From: Fontibacillus panacisegetis
GTDB taxonomy: Bacteria; Bacillota; Bacilli; Paenibacillales; Paenibacillaceae
DNA: 64,000 nucleotides
Reading direction: 5' to 3'
Assembly (NCBI RefSeq): GCF_900102215.1
Contig: NZ_FNBG01000003.1
Coordinates: 124,001 to 188,000, forward strand
This document shows positions 45,790-53,832 of this stretch, in pieces. Numbering within the stretch: the stretch's first letter is position 1; every line of letters starts with the position of its first letter. Made by a program: the position numbers and the translations under genes. Under the pieces are notes generated by a model. That model did not search any database, had not been told where the DNA came from, and saw nothing but the letters and a program-made list of their open reading frames with translations.

Positions 45790-46956
45790 TCAGGAATTAG
45801 CTTTCTCCTGCAGCTTCACCAGTGCTTGTTCGGCTAATAAAGCAAAATATTTGGCAGCAGGTAATATCGCAGCCTCATCAACATCGAAACGAGGATGATG
45901 TAAAGCATAGGCCGGGCCTGTTCCTATATTTACAAAAGCACCGGGTATCTGCTGTAAATAAAATGAGAAATCTTCTCCTCCCATTTGCGGCGGGATATCA
46001 TGTACATCATAACCGGCTTGTGAGGCGATCTCTTTGGTAAAGTCAGCCCATTCTCCATGATTTATCGTTGCTGGAGGGCCTGGATACCAATGTAATTGTG
46101 CCTCTGCCCCAGCTGCTGCAGCGACCCCTTCGATAATTCTAGTCATTTGTATAGGTATGAGACGACGAATCTCTTCATTGTAAGTTCGAACCGTGCCTTC
46201 TAATTCAACTTGTTCCGGTAATACATTCCATGTAGAGCCTCCATTAATTCTGGTAACACTTAGCACAACCGGCTCTGTCGAACTGTTCTGACGGCTTACG
46301 ATGGTTTGTAGAGCTGTTATGATTTGAGCTGAAGTCACTATCGTATCAACACCTTTTTCAGGAGTAGCCGCATGAGCGCCGACACCCTTTACAGTGATTT
46401 CAAACCGATCAACACCTGCCGTTAAAGCTCCTGTTCTCGTCCCAAAAACACCTGTAGGCAAGTCTGGTGAATTATGCAGACCAAATATAGCCGCAACATC
46501 CTTAAGCCCCCCTGAGGCCAAGACACTTTCAGCTCCATGTCCTGTCTCTTCTGCCGGCTGGAACAGCACTCTAACTCTTCCAGGCAAATCTCCTTCACGG
46601 GCCTTCAATAGGAGCGCAGCACCTAAAATAGTAGCCGTGTGGAAATCGTGACCACATGCATGCATTTTTCCAGGGACCTCAGAGGCAAAAGGCAATTCGG
46701 TTTGTTCATCTATCGGAAGTGCGTCAATATCACAGCGAATGGCTACAATAGGTCCTTTCTCCTGTCCGATCTCTGCGATGAGTCCGGTTTGCAACGGAAG
46801 ATCCAGAATATGAATATTCGCATGGGTCAACCATTCCCGTAATTTCTCTGTCGTTCTAAACTCTTCATAAGCTAATTCAGGCTCTCGGTGCAAATTTCTT
46901 CGAACATCTATTAATTGATTAGCTAAAGCTTGATCAACCTCATTCAGTGGATTCAT
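45790..46956 (-). CDS. M20 family amidohydrolase (YxeP-like aminoacylase)
   Basis: A 388-residue zinc amidohydrolase that removes acyl groups from N-acyl amino acids. The metal site has HACGHDFHT near 115, the catalytic QPAEETGHGAE near 145 and GGEDFSFYL near 340. It aligns closely with Bacillus YxeP, which deacetylates N-acetyl S-substituted cysteines. Start: ATG 46956 matches the family beginning, with GGGGAG ten bases upstream; GTG 46995 with a stronger AGGAGG directly after the gntR stop is a real alternative. It is the second gene of the operon. Confidence 0.88.
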   Translation of the reverse strand: MNPLNEVDQALANQLIDVRRNLHREPELAYEEFRTTEKLREWLTHANIHILDLPLQTGLIAEIGQEKGPIVAIRCDIDALPIDEQTELPFASEVPGKMHACGHDFHTATILGAALLLKAREGDLPGRVRVLFQPAEETGHGAESVLASGGLKDVAAIFGLHNSPDLPTGVFGTRTGALTAGVDRFEITVKGVGAHAATPEKGVDTIVTSAQIITALQTIVSRQNSSTEPVVLSVTRINGGSTWNVLPEQVELEGTVRTYNEEIRRLIPIQMTRIIEGVAAAAGAEAQLHWYPGPPATINHGEWADFTKEIASQAGYDVHDIPPQMGGEDFSFYLQQIPGAFVNIGTGPAYALHHPRFDVDEAAILPAAKYFALLAEQALVKLQEKANS

Positions 46957-46999
46957 AGGTGATGTACTCCCCTTTCGATATGGCTCAATGGACACGAGC

Positions 47000-47671
47000 T
47001 CATGCCTCCTCGTTATCTTCAACCCCTTCGATTCGCTTGAGCGCAGTAGATAGGCTGCTTAAAATATGAGCTCGCATTGCTTGTTCTGCACCCTCTTCAT
47101 TCTTCTCAGCTATCATTTGGAAGATCAGATCATGGCCTTCATCTGCCTGCTTGCTCCAATCTCCGTGCATAGAGACGAATCGACAGTAGCGAAGCGAATG
47201 ATCTCTTAATTGATTCAGAACCTTCTCGAACGTTGTGAGCTGACTTATTTCAGATAAATAATCATGAAACTCAAAGCCATAGGATACAAAATTCTGATTA
47301 TCACCAAGTTGGAAGGATTGCTTAATTTTTTTAACTATCGTCGTTAAATTATGAATATCTTTGTCAGTAGCGTTCCTAGCTGCACTTCTTGCAATATAGC
47401 CTTCAAGCATACTGCGAATAAGAAATATTTCTTCTACCTCTTTAATGGTGACTGTAGCTACCCGCAGCCGACCATTCGGCTGTCTAACGAGAAAGTTCTC
47501 ATTCTCCAATCTCTGTATGGCTTCTCTTAGCGGAGTACGACTGACTCCGAGCAACGCCGCCAATTTTTCTTCGTGCACAGGTTGATTCGGCTCTAACTCA
47601 CTATCAATAATTTTTTGTTTTAATGCATAGTAGGTATTATCCTTTGACAACCTCCGCGATCGTATCACCAT
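47000..47671 (-). CDS. GntR-family regulator, FadR subfamily
   Basis: A 223-residue regulator. The winged helix has LEPNQPVHEEKLAALLGVSRTPLREAIQRLENENFL at residues 27-62 and the FCD ligand domain begins VEEIFLIRSMLEG near 90, with a metal/ligand His at EFHDYL and DEGHDLIF. It is the first gene of the MetNIQ/M20 operon and likely controls it. An 18-bp palindrome upstream is the best operator candidate. GGAG lies seven bases before the ATG. Confidence 0.88.
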   Translation of the reverse strand: MVIRSRRLSKDNTYYALKQKIIDSELEPNQPVHEEKLAALLGVSRTPLREAIQRLENENFLVRQPNGRLRVATVTIKEVEEIFLIRSMLEGYIARSAARNATDKDIHNLTTIVKKIKQSFQLGDNQNFVSYGFEFHDYLSEISQLTTFEKVLNQLRDHSLRYCRFVSMHGDWSKQADEGHDLIFQMIAEKNEEGAEQAMRAHILSSLSTALKRIEGVEDNEEA

Positions 47672-47722
47672 TTATTGCTCCTTATCGATAATGTGTGGCT
47701 ACAAGCCTAACAATATATTTGT

Positions 47723-47740
47723 ATAATTGTATACAATTAT
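47723..47740. promoter_or_regulatory. 18-bp palindrome, candidate GntR operator
   Basis: ATAATTGTATACAATTAT is a perfect palindrome 52 bases before the gntR start and about 90-100 bases downstream of the predicted promoter. FadR-type regulators commonly bind TNGTATACNA-like sites. The core GTATAC is present. Confidence 0.65.
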
Positions 47741-47836
47741 TGGAATGGGATATATTTACACCCTAATGTATCCATATTATTCATCTTTATGTCTTTATTT
47801 AGATTGTGATTAGTAAACCTGTTTAAGCTTTTTTAT

Positions 47837-47865
47837 ACTATATTCCAATAATTCCACCTAGTCAA
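47837..47865 (-). promoter_or_regulatory. Promoter of the GntR/MetNIQ operon
   Basis: TTGACT (47860-47865) and TATAGT (47837-47842) lie 17 bases apart on the minus strand. The leader to the gntR start is about 160 bases. No S-box or T-box core is visible in it. Confidence 0.6.
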
Positions 47866-48148
47866 GTAGGGATTAGAAATAAAATTTCACCCATAATAAA
47901 ACAGCCCAGAGCGTATCAATTCGCCTCGGCTTGTTCTATTCAATATGATCTCTTTGTATAAGAATCAATTGCACGGTAAGTATTTCTACTAGCTATTGTA
48001 CTTCATGACAAATATTATCACTATATACTGCTTCGCTGTATAATATTGCCCATTTTAAATAGTTAACACAGGGTGGAAATTATTAAAAAATTTTATAATA
48101 AAAAAACAGTAAGAAAATGTTTCTCCTGCTTAGCATCGTCTTATACAA

Positions 48149-48470
48149 TTAAGGTACTCCAATGTATTGATAACTAAAAGTCATCTCTCCTAGCTCTCTC
48201 GCCAAGAGCTGCGAAATTTCCTGGGAGAGGAGCCTGGTCAGCATGTCCTGCTGGCTATGAATGAAAAAGTGGTCACCGGGCAGCATGTGCAATTTAAAAT
48301 CACTTGCAGTCAGATCCTTCCATGCCCATAACTGATTCTCGCTCACTTCTAGATCCATAGTTCCTCGGTCTATCTTGATAGGTATATGTATCACACAGCT
48401 GCATATCCGACCTCATGATGGGCAGAATCATATCCATGATTTCTTCGTTGTCTAGCAACATAGCATCACT
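48149..48470 (-). pseudogene. Remnant of a type II thioesterase (NRPS-associated, SrfAD/GrsT-like)
   Basis: The 3' part (81 codons, 48149-48394) contains LWAWKDLTASDFKLHML and PGDHFFIHS, the C-terminal end of type II thioesterases with the catalytic His (GDHFF). A frameshift near 48390 separates it from an upstream frame reading DNEEIMDMILPIMRSDMQL, which is the usual lid region (ELMELMLPILRAD-like). The Ser nucleophile part is missing and no NRPS gene is near. Confidence 0.65.
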
Positions 48471-48568
48471 GGCTTAACTGTATATGGGATAATCTCTTTC
48501 GTTTACGCAGGGATCAGCCGAGCCACCTCTGTAAACCGTATAAATAGATGCACTTAGCTGCACAAGGA

Positions 48569-48610
48569 AGACAAACCAAACGTTACAGTGGCTGCAGGAT
48601 TTGTCTTCTT
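48569..48610 (-). terminator. Hairpin after the Ytr-like operon
   Basis: GAAGACAAA and TTTGTCTTC form a nine-base stem around a loop of 24 bases. The T run on the minus strand is weak, so activity is uncertain. Confidence 0.45.
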
Positions 48611-48690
48611 GCAAACGATCCACGAATTAGAAGACTTAAACTGGTAAATGCCGCTTCTCTACTCAACCTATTTCTTGTATATGACTATAA

Positions 48691-49476
48691 CTAAACTTGA
48701 ACCGCCTTATCCAGTAGTTTGCTGCTAATCCAGATGAGAAGTATCGAATAAACAAGCTGTGGCAGCATAATACCCAGCGAGAAAATCGTTAATTCAGATA
48801 ATACATTAATAGCAGGTAGCGTCTCATGCTGATTCAATAAAAGTGGATGCAGCCACTCTGCCGAAGCTGAAGTAGTCATTCCCCATGATACCAACTTCGT
48901 ATAACCTATCGTATCGTGAAATAATATCTGGAACAGGGTTGGTAACAATAAGAAGATAGCGACAAAGATTAAACCGAATCTGGTGGCACTTTTCGCAATA
49001 ATAATAGCACAGACAACTTGAGTGCCTGAAAAAATAGCCATGATCATCGTGCCAACAAAAATACTCCAGAAATGAGTAACAAACCAGTCACTTGCTTGAA
49101 TTACTAATTCATTACTCGTATCCAGTATCGAGCTATACAGCAGCACCAATAAGCTGTTGCATACTATTAATGACACAATCATCATCACAATTCCAGCGAC
49201 GTACTTGGCTGTAAGAAGTACAAAGCCTGAATGCGGCAGGTTAAACCAGTGGACTAACGTTCTATTCTTCCATTCGGTGAAGATTGAATAAATGACCCAT
49301 ACCGGAAGATAGATGACATGGAATAAAATCATCACCAATAAGCTATAGAGTACGATCTGAGTCTCGTCGATAAAGAAAAAAACCGCTGCTCCGATTAAGA
49401 TGAGGAGTATATTGAAGTAGATCCACATCTTCGACGCTCTGAATTCTTTATAAAATAACGTTATCCAGGATGTCAT
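48691..49476 (-). CDS. ABC-2 type permease (YtrC/D-like)
   Basis: A 261-residue membrane protein with six predicted helices, starting MTSWITLFYKEFRASKMW. Helix pairs lie at about 20-60 and 100-130, and a cytoplasmic EWKNRTLVHWFNLP loop is visible. ATG 49476 overlaps the upstream stop as ATGA, giving translational coupling. It completes a GntR-ATPase-permease set. The group usually handles cell-wall antibiotics or lantibiotics. Confidence 0.78.
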   Translation of the reverse strand: MTSWITLFYKEFRASKMWIYFNILLILIGAAVFFFIDETQIVLYSLLVMILFHVIYLPVWVIYSIFTEWKNRTLVHWFNLPHSGFVLLTAKYVAGIVMMIVSLIVCNSLLVLLYSSILDTSNELVIQASDWFVTHFWSIFVGTMIMAIFSGTQVVCAIIIAKSATRFGLIFVAIFLLLPTLFQILFHDTIGYTKLVSWGMTTSASAEWLHPLLLNQHETLPAINVLSELTIFSLGIMLPQLVYSILLIWISSKLLDKAVQV

Positions 49477-50177
49477 ACACAATACTCCCTCATTACGTTT
49501 AACATACTTTGCTCACGTTCTTCTCGAATCTTCTCAGCTGAAGCATAAAGCGTCATCTGGCCTTCTTTCATGAAGATCGCATAGTCCAGGTAAGGCTCTA
49601 TCTCGGACACCTCGTGAGAAGAAATAACAATGGTCTTCTGATAAATACAACCGAAATGAACAAACATTTTCAAAATATCCTCTCGTACAAGCGGGTCCAG
49701 CCCCGCCAAAGGCTCATCCATAAGCAGCAGCGGCACTCGACGTGCAAGTGCGATAGCAATATTCAATCGCATCTTGTTGCCCTTGGATAGCTGAGCCACC
49801 TTCTTATTTACATCAAACTTCAGGAACGTAACAATCTCTTCTGCTGCCGCCCTTACGAAGTCGGGATAGACCCTCTCGGCATAACCTATCGTCTCCTGAA
49901 TCGTATAGAAGCCATATAAAGACTGATCATCTGTCACATATGCAATCTGCTTACCTGATTGTCGTGTTACCCTAGATCCATCTAGTCTTATACTACCTTC
50001 TGTGGGACGTAACAATCCGGCAATTAGGTTCAGAAGAGTTGTCTTACCGCTGCCATTTAGTCCAAGCAGTCCAACAAATCCTTGATCAGGCAACCTAAGA
50101 GAGACATTATTAACAGCCACAATCCTACCAAACCGCTTTGTAACCTGATCTAGCTCAACCGTAATTGAATGTTGCAA
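49473..50177 (-). CDS. ABC transporter ATP-binding protein (YtrB-like)
   Basis: A 234-residue ATPase. Walker A LGLNGSGKTTLL near 37, signature LSKGNKMRLNIAIAL near 132 with the family's LSKG variant, Walker B LLLMDEPLAGLD and H-loop VISSHEVSEI. The TTG start follows the gntR stop by a single base and is preceded by GGGGG. It is the middle gene of the YtrA-like operon. Confidence 0.85.
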   Translation of the reverse strand: MQHSITVELDQVTKRFGRIVAVNNVSLRLPDQGFVGLLGLNGSGKTTLLNLIAGLLRPTEGSIRLDGSRVTRQSGKQIAYVTDDQSLYGFYTIQETIGYAERVYPDFVRAAAEEIVTFLKFDVNKKVAQLSKGNKMRLNIAIALARRVPLLLMDEPLAGLDPLVREDILKMFVHFGCIYQKTIVISSHEVSEIEPYLDYAIFMKEGQMTLYASAEKIREEREQSMLNVMREYCV

Positions 50178-50546
50178 TCAGGAACCCCCTTCCCTCTTAA
50201 TCACTTCAGTAATTTGCTGCTGGATTTCTTCATTAGTGTAACCCATTTGCTTCATTGAATTTAAAAAAAAATTCACCTCTACTTCAGCCATCTGAGACCT
50301 TAGTTGATTTATTATTTCCTCATCATCAGTCACAAATGATCTTTGCCCCCGTCGTTTCTCAACCACACCATCTCGTTCCATGTCAGTGTACGTTCGCTGA
50401 ATCGTATTGGGGTTCACTCCTACCTCAATAGCCATTTCTCTTACCGATGGCAGCTTGTCCCCAGGGCGGAGATTGCCATTACAGATGCGTTGATAGAAGT
50501 CATTCTTAATTTGCAAATATATCGGATGATCATTGGAGAATTTCAT
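50178..50546 (-). CDS. GntR regulator, YtrA subfamily
   Basis: A 122-residue short regulator. The winged helix is PIYLQIKNDFYQRICNGNLRPGDKLPSVREMA near residue 8-40, with NPNTIQRTYTDMERDGVV as the recognition region; only a short helical tail follows, as in YtrA. Ytr-type regulators respond to lipid-II-binding antibiotics and control the downstream ABC genes. It heads this three-gene operon. Confidence 0.86.
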   Translation of the reverse strand: MKFSNDHPIYLQIKNDFYQRICNGNLRPGDKLPSVREMAIEVGVNPNTIQRTYTDMERDGVVEKRRGQRSFVTDDEEIINQLRSQMAEVEVNFFLNSMKQMGYTNEEIQQQITEVIKREGGS

Positions 50547-50582
50547 TATTTGCCCTCACTCTTTTAGTCTCCACATAATTCT

Positions 50583-50611
50583 ATTTTATTCTATATATTG
50601 GTATCGGGCAA
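50583..50611 (-). promoter_or_regulatory. Probable promoter of the YtrA-like operon
   Basis: TTGCCC (50606-50611) and TAAAAT (50583-50588) are 17 bases apart on the minus strand, 37 bases before the gntR start. Confidence 0.45.
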
Positions 50612-51066
50612 CTAAAGATACACTTGTTACATCCATTTCATTATCAACATTATCTTTACTCCATCCCCTGAAACACTTCGAATCCCCTTCACACTGAACA
50701 CCACGATGCTAAACTTTAATAAGTTAGAAATAGTCATAACATTATTTAAAAGTAAACAGTTTATCTTGATCTAGACGTAGCTGATAAACGGTAACGAGCA
50801 TCATATTTCCATATGCCGAGCACAATCCTGTAAACACACTAATTGTAATTGAAGGTATGTGAGATCGAGTGCATTTCCTTGGAATACTTCCTTCACTAAT
50901 GTAGGAGTTATTTATTTTTCTATTGATCATTCATACTATCTTAGTGTACTATGATAGTAATACAAATGGGGTAATTTTACAAGTTGCGAAATTGTTGGCG
51001 GGATATATTTCTTTTTACAGAGAAGAACATGGAAAAAATGGATTTTGAAAAGGAGAGGGATTAATC

Positions 51067-51243
51067 ATGTCAACATATCAAATTATGAAATGGATATTTT
51101 TACTATGTGTTGTTACCTTGTTCTTGAACGGGTTTCTTTATGTAGGAATTAGAAAACCAGAGCTATTGTACAGTCTTGTAAGTGCAGCAGGTCTGGGACT
51201 AATCACCGGAATCACCGCTCTTCTAACCAGAAAGAAGAAATAA
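51067..51243 (+). CDS. Small two-helix membrane protein (58 aa)
   Basis: MSTYQIMKWIFLLCVVTLFL starts a 58-residue protein with hydrophobic helices at about 8-27 and 36-53 and a basic end (TRKKK). Unrecognised. AAGGAGAGG lies ten bases before the ATG. The 520-bp gap before it (50547-51066) holds only the Ytr promoter and no other gene I can support. It may be an accessory peptide of the ABC cassette downstream. Confidence 0.6.
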   Translation: MSTYQIMKWIFLLCVVTLFLNGFLYVGIRKPELLYSLVSAAGLGLITGITALLTRKKK

Positions 51244-51348
51244 AATTATCGTTACTGCTCCTTCGGCCAACTCTCTATGTTTTACCCTATATTGTCTAAT
51301 TCCTAAGACAAAAAATTATTCTGGTCAACTTGTAAAGAGAGGTATTCT

Positions 51349-51476
51349 ATGATGAACAATAAACTCCCCCCTTCATCTCAAATCTATCCCTGACAGCAAT
51401 CCTACTAAGGAGATTCCAGAGTTTATCAGCGGATCCTATCTGCCTGCGATACCAAATTCTCATTGAATATAAGGAA
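51349..51476 (+). pseudogene. Short ORF interrupted at a C6 tract (possible phase-variable or decayed peptide gene)
   Basis: AGAGAGG followed by two ATG codons opens MMNNKLPP and then hits a stop within 15 codons. Reading through a C6 run at 51366-51371 with one base fewer gives a 38-residue frame ending SGSYLPAIPNSH at a TGA at 51474. The same frame has no start of its own. It sits 25 bp before the ABC resistance-type operon. Whether this is a real peptide is uncertain. Confidence 0.35.
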
Positions 51477-51500
51477 TGAGAAGATAAAGGAGTGAAAGCC

Positions 51501-52238
51501 ATGCTACAGGAACCTGTATTACAACTTCGTGATGTCAGCAAAACAATCGATAACAGAAAGATTATAGATCAAATGAATCTGGATATATTCCCAGGTGAAG
51601 TATTCGGTCTGCTGGGTCCCAATGGGGCTGGAAAGACGTCTACCATTCGATTAATCGTCGGCTTGACCTCGCTACAGCAAGGAGATATCGTGATTCACGG
51701 CCATAGCATTAGGACCGACTTTTCCAGAGCTATTTCCCAGGTAGGGGCTATTATAGAACAACCCGACCTGTATACGTATCTCACCGGCTATCAGAACCTG
51801 CTCCACTTCGCTCGTATGCATGAGAACATCGCGCATGATCGAATTATGGAGATGGCTGACATCGTAGGACTCACGAACAGAATCCATGATACTGTACGCA
51901 GTTACTCACTCGGTATGCGGCAACGATTAGGACTGGCGCAAGCACTGCTTCATTCCCCTTCATTGCTTATTCTCGATGAACCCACAAATGGACTTGATCC
52001 TGCCGGTATCCGAGAAACACGCGATTATCTACGCAAATTGGCTCATGCAGACAATACTGCCGTTCTCATCTCTTCCCATTTGCTCTCCGAGATCGAGCTG
52101 ATGTGTGATCGGGTAGGTATTGTACAGCAAGGCAAGCTTTTGCAGACCCTGGAAATTTCAGAATTATCCTCCGCTTCTCAGTCCAAAACGCCTTTAGAGG
52201 ATGCCTTCCTGAGAATCACAAGTGGGAATGTTATATGA
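51501..52238 (+). CDS. ABC transporter ATP-binding protein (BcrA-like)
   Basis: A 245-residue ATPase. Walker A LGPNGAGKTSTIRL, signature SLGMRQRLGLAQAL, Walker B LLILDEPTNGLDP and H-loop LISSHLLSE are intact. The C-terminal part is short, as in BcrA/LanF bacitracin and lantibiotic self-protection ATPases. ATG 51501 is chosen over GTG 51492 for AAAGGAG eight bases upstream. It starts a four-gene unit with two permeases. Confidence 0.88.
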   Translation: MLQEPVLQLRDVSKTIDNRKIIDQMNLDIFPGEVFGLLGPNGAGKTSTIRLIVGLTSLQQGDIVIHGHSIRTDFSRAISQVGAIIEQPDLYTYLTGYQNLLHFARMHENIAHDRIMEMADIVGLTNRIHDTVRSYSLGMRQRLGLAQALLHSPSLLILDEPTNGLDPAGIRETRDYLRKLAHADNTAVLISSHLLSEIELMCDRVGIVQQGKLLQTLEISELSSASQSKTPLEDAFLRITSGNVI

Positions 52239-52909
52239 AGTTTATCAATCTGGTTAAAAATGAACATATGAAGCTCTATCAGCAGCGAAGCAGTATCCTC
52301 TCACTGTTGATTGTATATGCATGCACTGCATTAGCGGTCATCGGACAGCGTTGGGGCAACTCGTGGCCCTTTTCAACTTATTGGGACAGCGTCTCGTATG
52401 CATTGCAGATATTTACCCAGCTTTTCATGTTGATCTCGATCATTATTTCCATCCATATGATTAGCAGAGAGTATTCAGCCGGTACCATTAAACTTCTGCT
52501 GATCAGGCCGCTGTCTCGAAGCTCGATCCTGTTATCCAAGTACATTACGATTCTCTTATATGCACTGCTTGGTATCCTAGGCAGCATTCCGCTGACCATG
52601 ACCCTTGCAGGGATTATATCCGGATTCGAAGGATGGAATCAGATGGAGGGATTGCCAGTGATGATTAAGCTATTTGTAATGAAGCTGTTTATTTTCCCAT
52701 TTTATATAGCATTGGCCTTTATGGTAACTATACTTACTCGTCATCAAGGCCTCTCCCTTCTTATTACGATACTATTCTTTTCCATTACTGTAAGTTTCGT
52801 TCCCGTGATCCCCGGAATGAGCACCTCTGTCACTTTTTTGTCTTGGAGCCTGCTTAATGCAGCATTCCTTATCATTGGCTGGAGAGCATTCCAGCGACAA
52901 GAGGTATAA
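52235..52909 (+). CDS. ABC-2 permease (lantibiotic/bacitracin protection type)
   Basis: A 224-residue protein with six membrane helices. It opens FINLVKNEHMKLYQQRSS and carries REYSAGTIKLLLIRPLSRS near 75, the classic short cytoplasmic loop of BcrB/LanG permeases. The ATG overlaps the ATPase stop by four bases. It pairs with the second permease at 53833. Confidence 0.82.
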   Translation: MKFINLVKNEHMKLYQQRSSILSLLIVYACTALAVIGQRWGNSWPFSTYWDSVSYALQIFTQLFMLISIIISIHMISREYSAGTIKLLLIRPLSRSSILLSKYITILLYALLGILGSIPLTMTLAGIISGFEGWNQMEGLPVMIKLFVMKLFIFPFYIALAFMVTILTRHQGLSLLITILFFSITVSFVPVIPGMSTSVTFLSWSLLNAAFLIIGWRAFQRQEV

Positions 52910-52942
52910 CAAAAGAAAGAGCACCTGAAAGGAAGTCAAATC

Positions 52943-53812
52943 ATGAAAAAACATATGACCTGGATCAGCCTGTTACTCCTGCTTGTACTTATTATTGCAG
53001 GCATAGTAGGAGTCAATAGTCTCTATACGGTTGATTTGGACAAGGAACAGAGTATTGAAGCAAATGGCATAGAAAATATTACAATCAGCAGTGATATCAC
53101 GGACATTTATTTATCAATAAGCCCCGATAATCAAATACATGCGCAAATCACTGGCATAGCCTCCAAGCTGAGTGATTACGACGTTTTTCTGGTATCTGAT
53201 AACGATCATTTGCACATACAGACACTTGAGAAGAATGCTGCTATCTCCTCACTCAGCCTGACCAAATCTGTCGGATTGCATATTGATCTACCCGCTAACC
53301 AACTCCAAAACTTAACCATTAGAACCAAATTCGGAAGCGTATATGCCGAGCAGCCCCTGACAACCGAAAATTTCAGCTTCAAAAGCAATCTTGGCGGTAT
53401 TTATCTGGATTCTTATGCTGGTCAAGAGTTAACAGTTGATTCCGGCCTCGGAAATATTCAAATCAAGAAGCTGGAAGGAGATGCCTCACTAACTACAAGC
53501 TCCGGTCAAATAACCATTGAGCAATGGCGGCCGCTTAATAAGCAAAATAAGGTGCAGACGAATAAAGGAAATATTGAGGTTGGCATTACTTCCTCTTCAC
53601 AGGCTCTATCCTTCTTGTTCTACTCCAACGGTCTAGTCCGTACAGATCTTGATGCTTCCTTCACAACTGTACCTGCTCCGCTTAGCCAGATCGGTATGAA
53701 TCGAATAGCGGGCAAACTTGGTGAAATGACGGATCATCCTGCCAAGCTTGAGATTGGCAGCGACACAGGAAAAATTATCGTTAAAAAAAGTAAGAAATTC
53801 ACTAAGTCTTGA
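52943..53812 (+). CDS. DUF4097 beta-helix-like membrane-anchored protein
   Basis: A 289-residue protein with one N-terminal helix at about 7-27 (LLLLLVLIIAGIVGVNSLY) and an extracytoplasmic domain of repeating short strands (ITISSDITDIYLSISPDN, LTIRTKFGSVYAEQ, IYLDSYAGQELTVDSGLGN). This is the DUF4097 right-handed beta-solenoid or adhesin-like fold, often found beside sensor or ABC resistance genes. It lies between two permease genes, and its stop overlaps the next frame region, suggesting one transcript. Confidence 0.78.
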   Translation: MKKHMTWISLLLLLVLIIAGIVGVNSLYTVDLDKEQSIEANGIENITISSDITDIYLSISPDNQIHAQITGIASKLSDYDVFLVSDNDHLHIQTLEKNAAISSLSLTKSVGLHIDLPANQLQNLTIRTKFGSVYAEQPLTTENFSFKSNLGGIYLDSYAGQELTVDSGLGNIQIKKLEGDASLTTSSGQITIEQWRPLNKQNKVQTNKGNIEVGITSSSQALSFLFYSNGLVRTDLDASFTTVPAPLSQIGMNRIAGKLGEMTDHPAKLEIGSDTGKIIVKKSKKFTKS

Positions 53813-53832
53813 AAGTAGGGGTGCTATTTTAT

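Noticed and set aside
47672-48148. S-box or T-box riboswitch before the MetNIQ-type operon
   Set aside because: Looked for conserved cores and long terminator/antiterminator pairs on the minus strand; none seen, only a sigma-A promoter and the palindrome.
50742-50930. 62-codon minus-strand ORF
   Set aside because: No ribosome site, no recognisable family, and located in the promoter-side gap of the Ytr-like operon; likely chance.
50944-51048. GTG-initiated 34-codon plus-strand frame just before the small membrane protein gene
   Set aside because: No ribosome binding site before the GTG and no known similarity; it only overlaps the leader of the 51067 gene.
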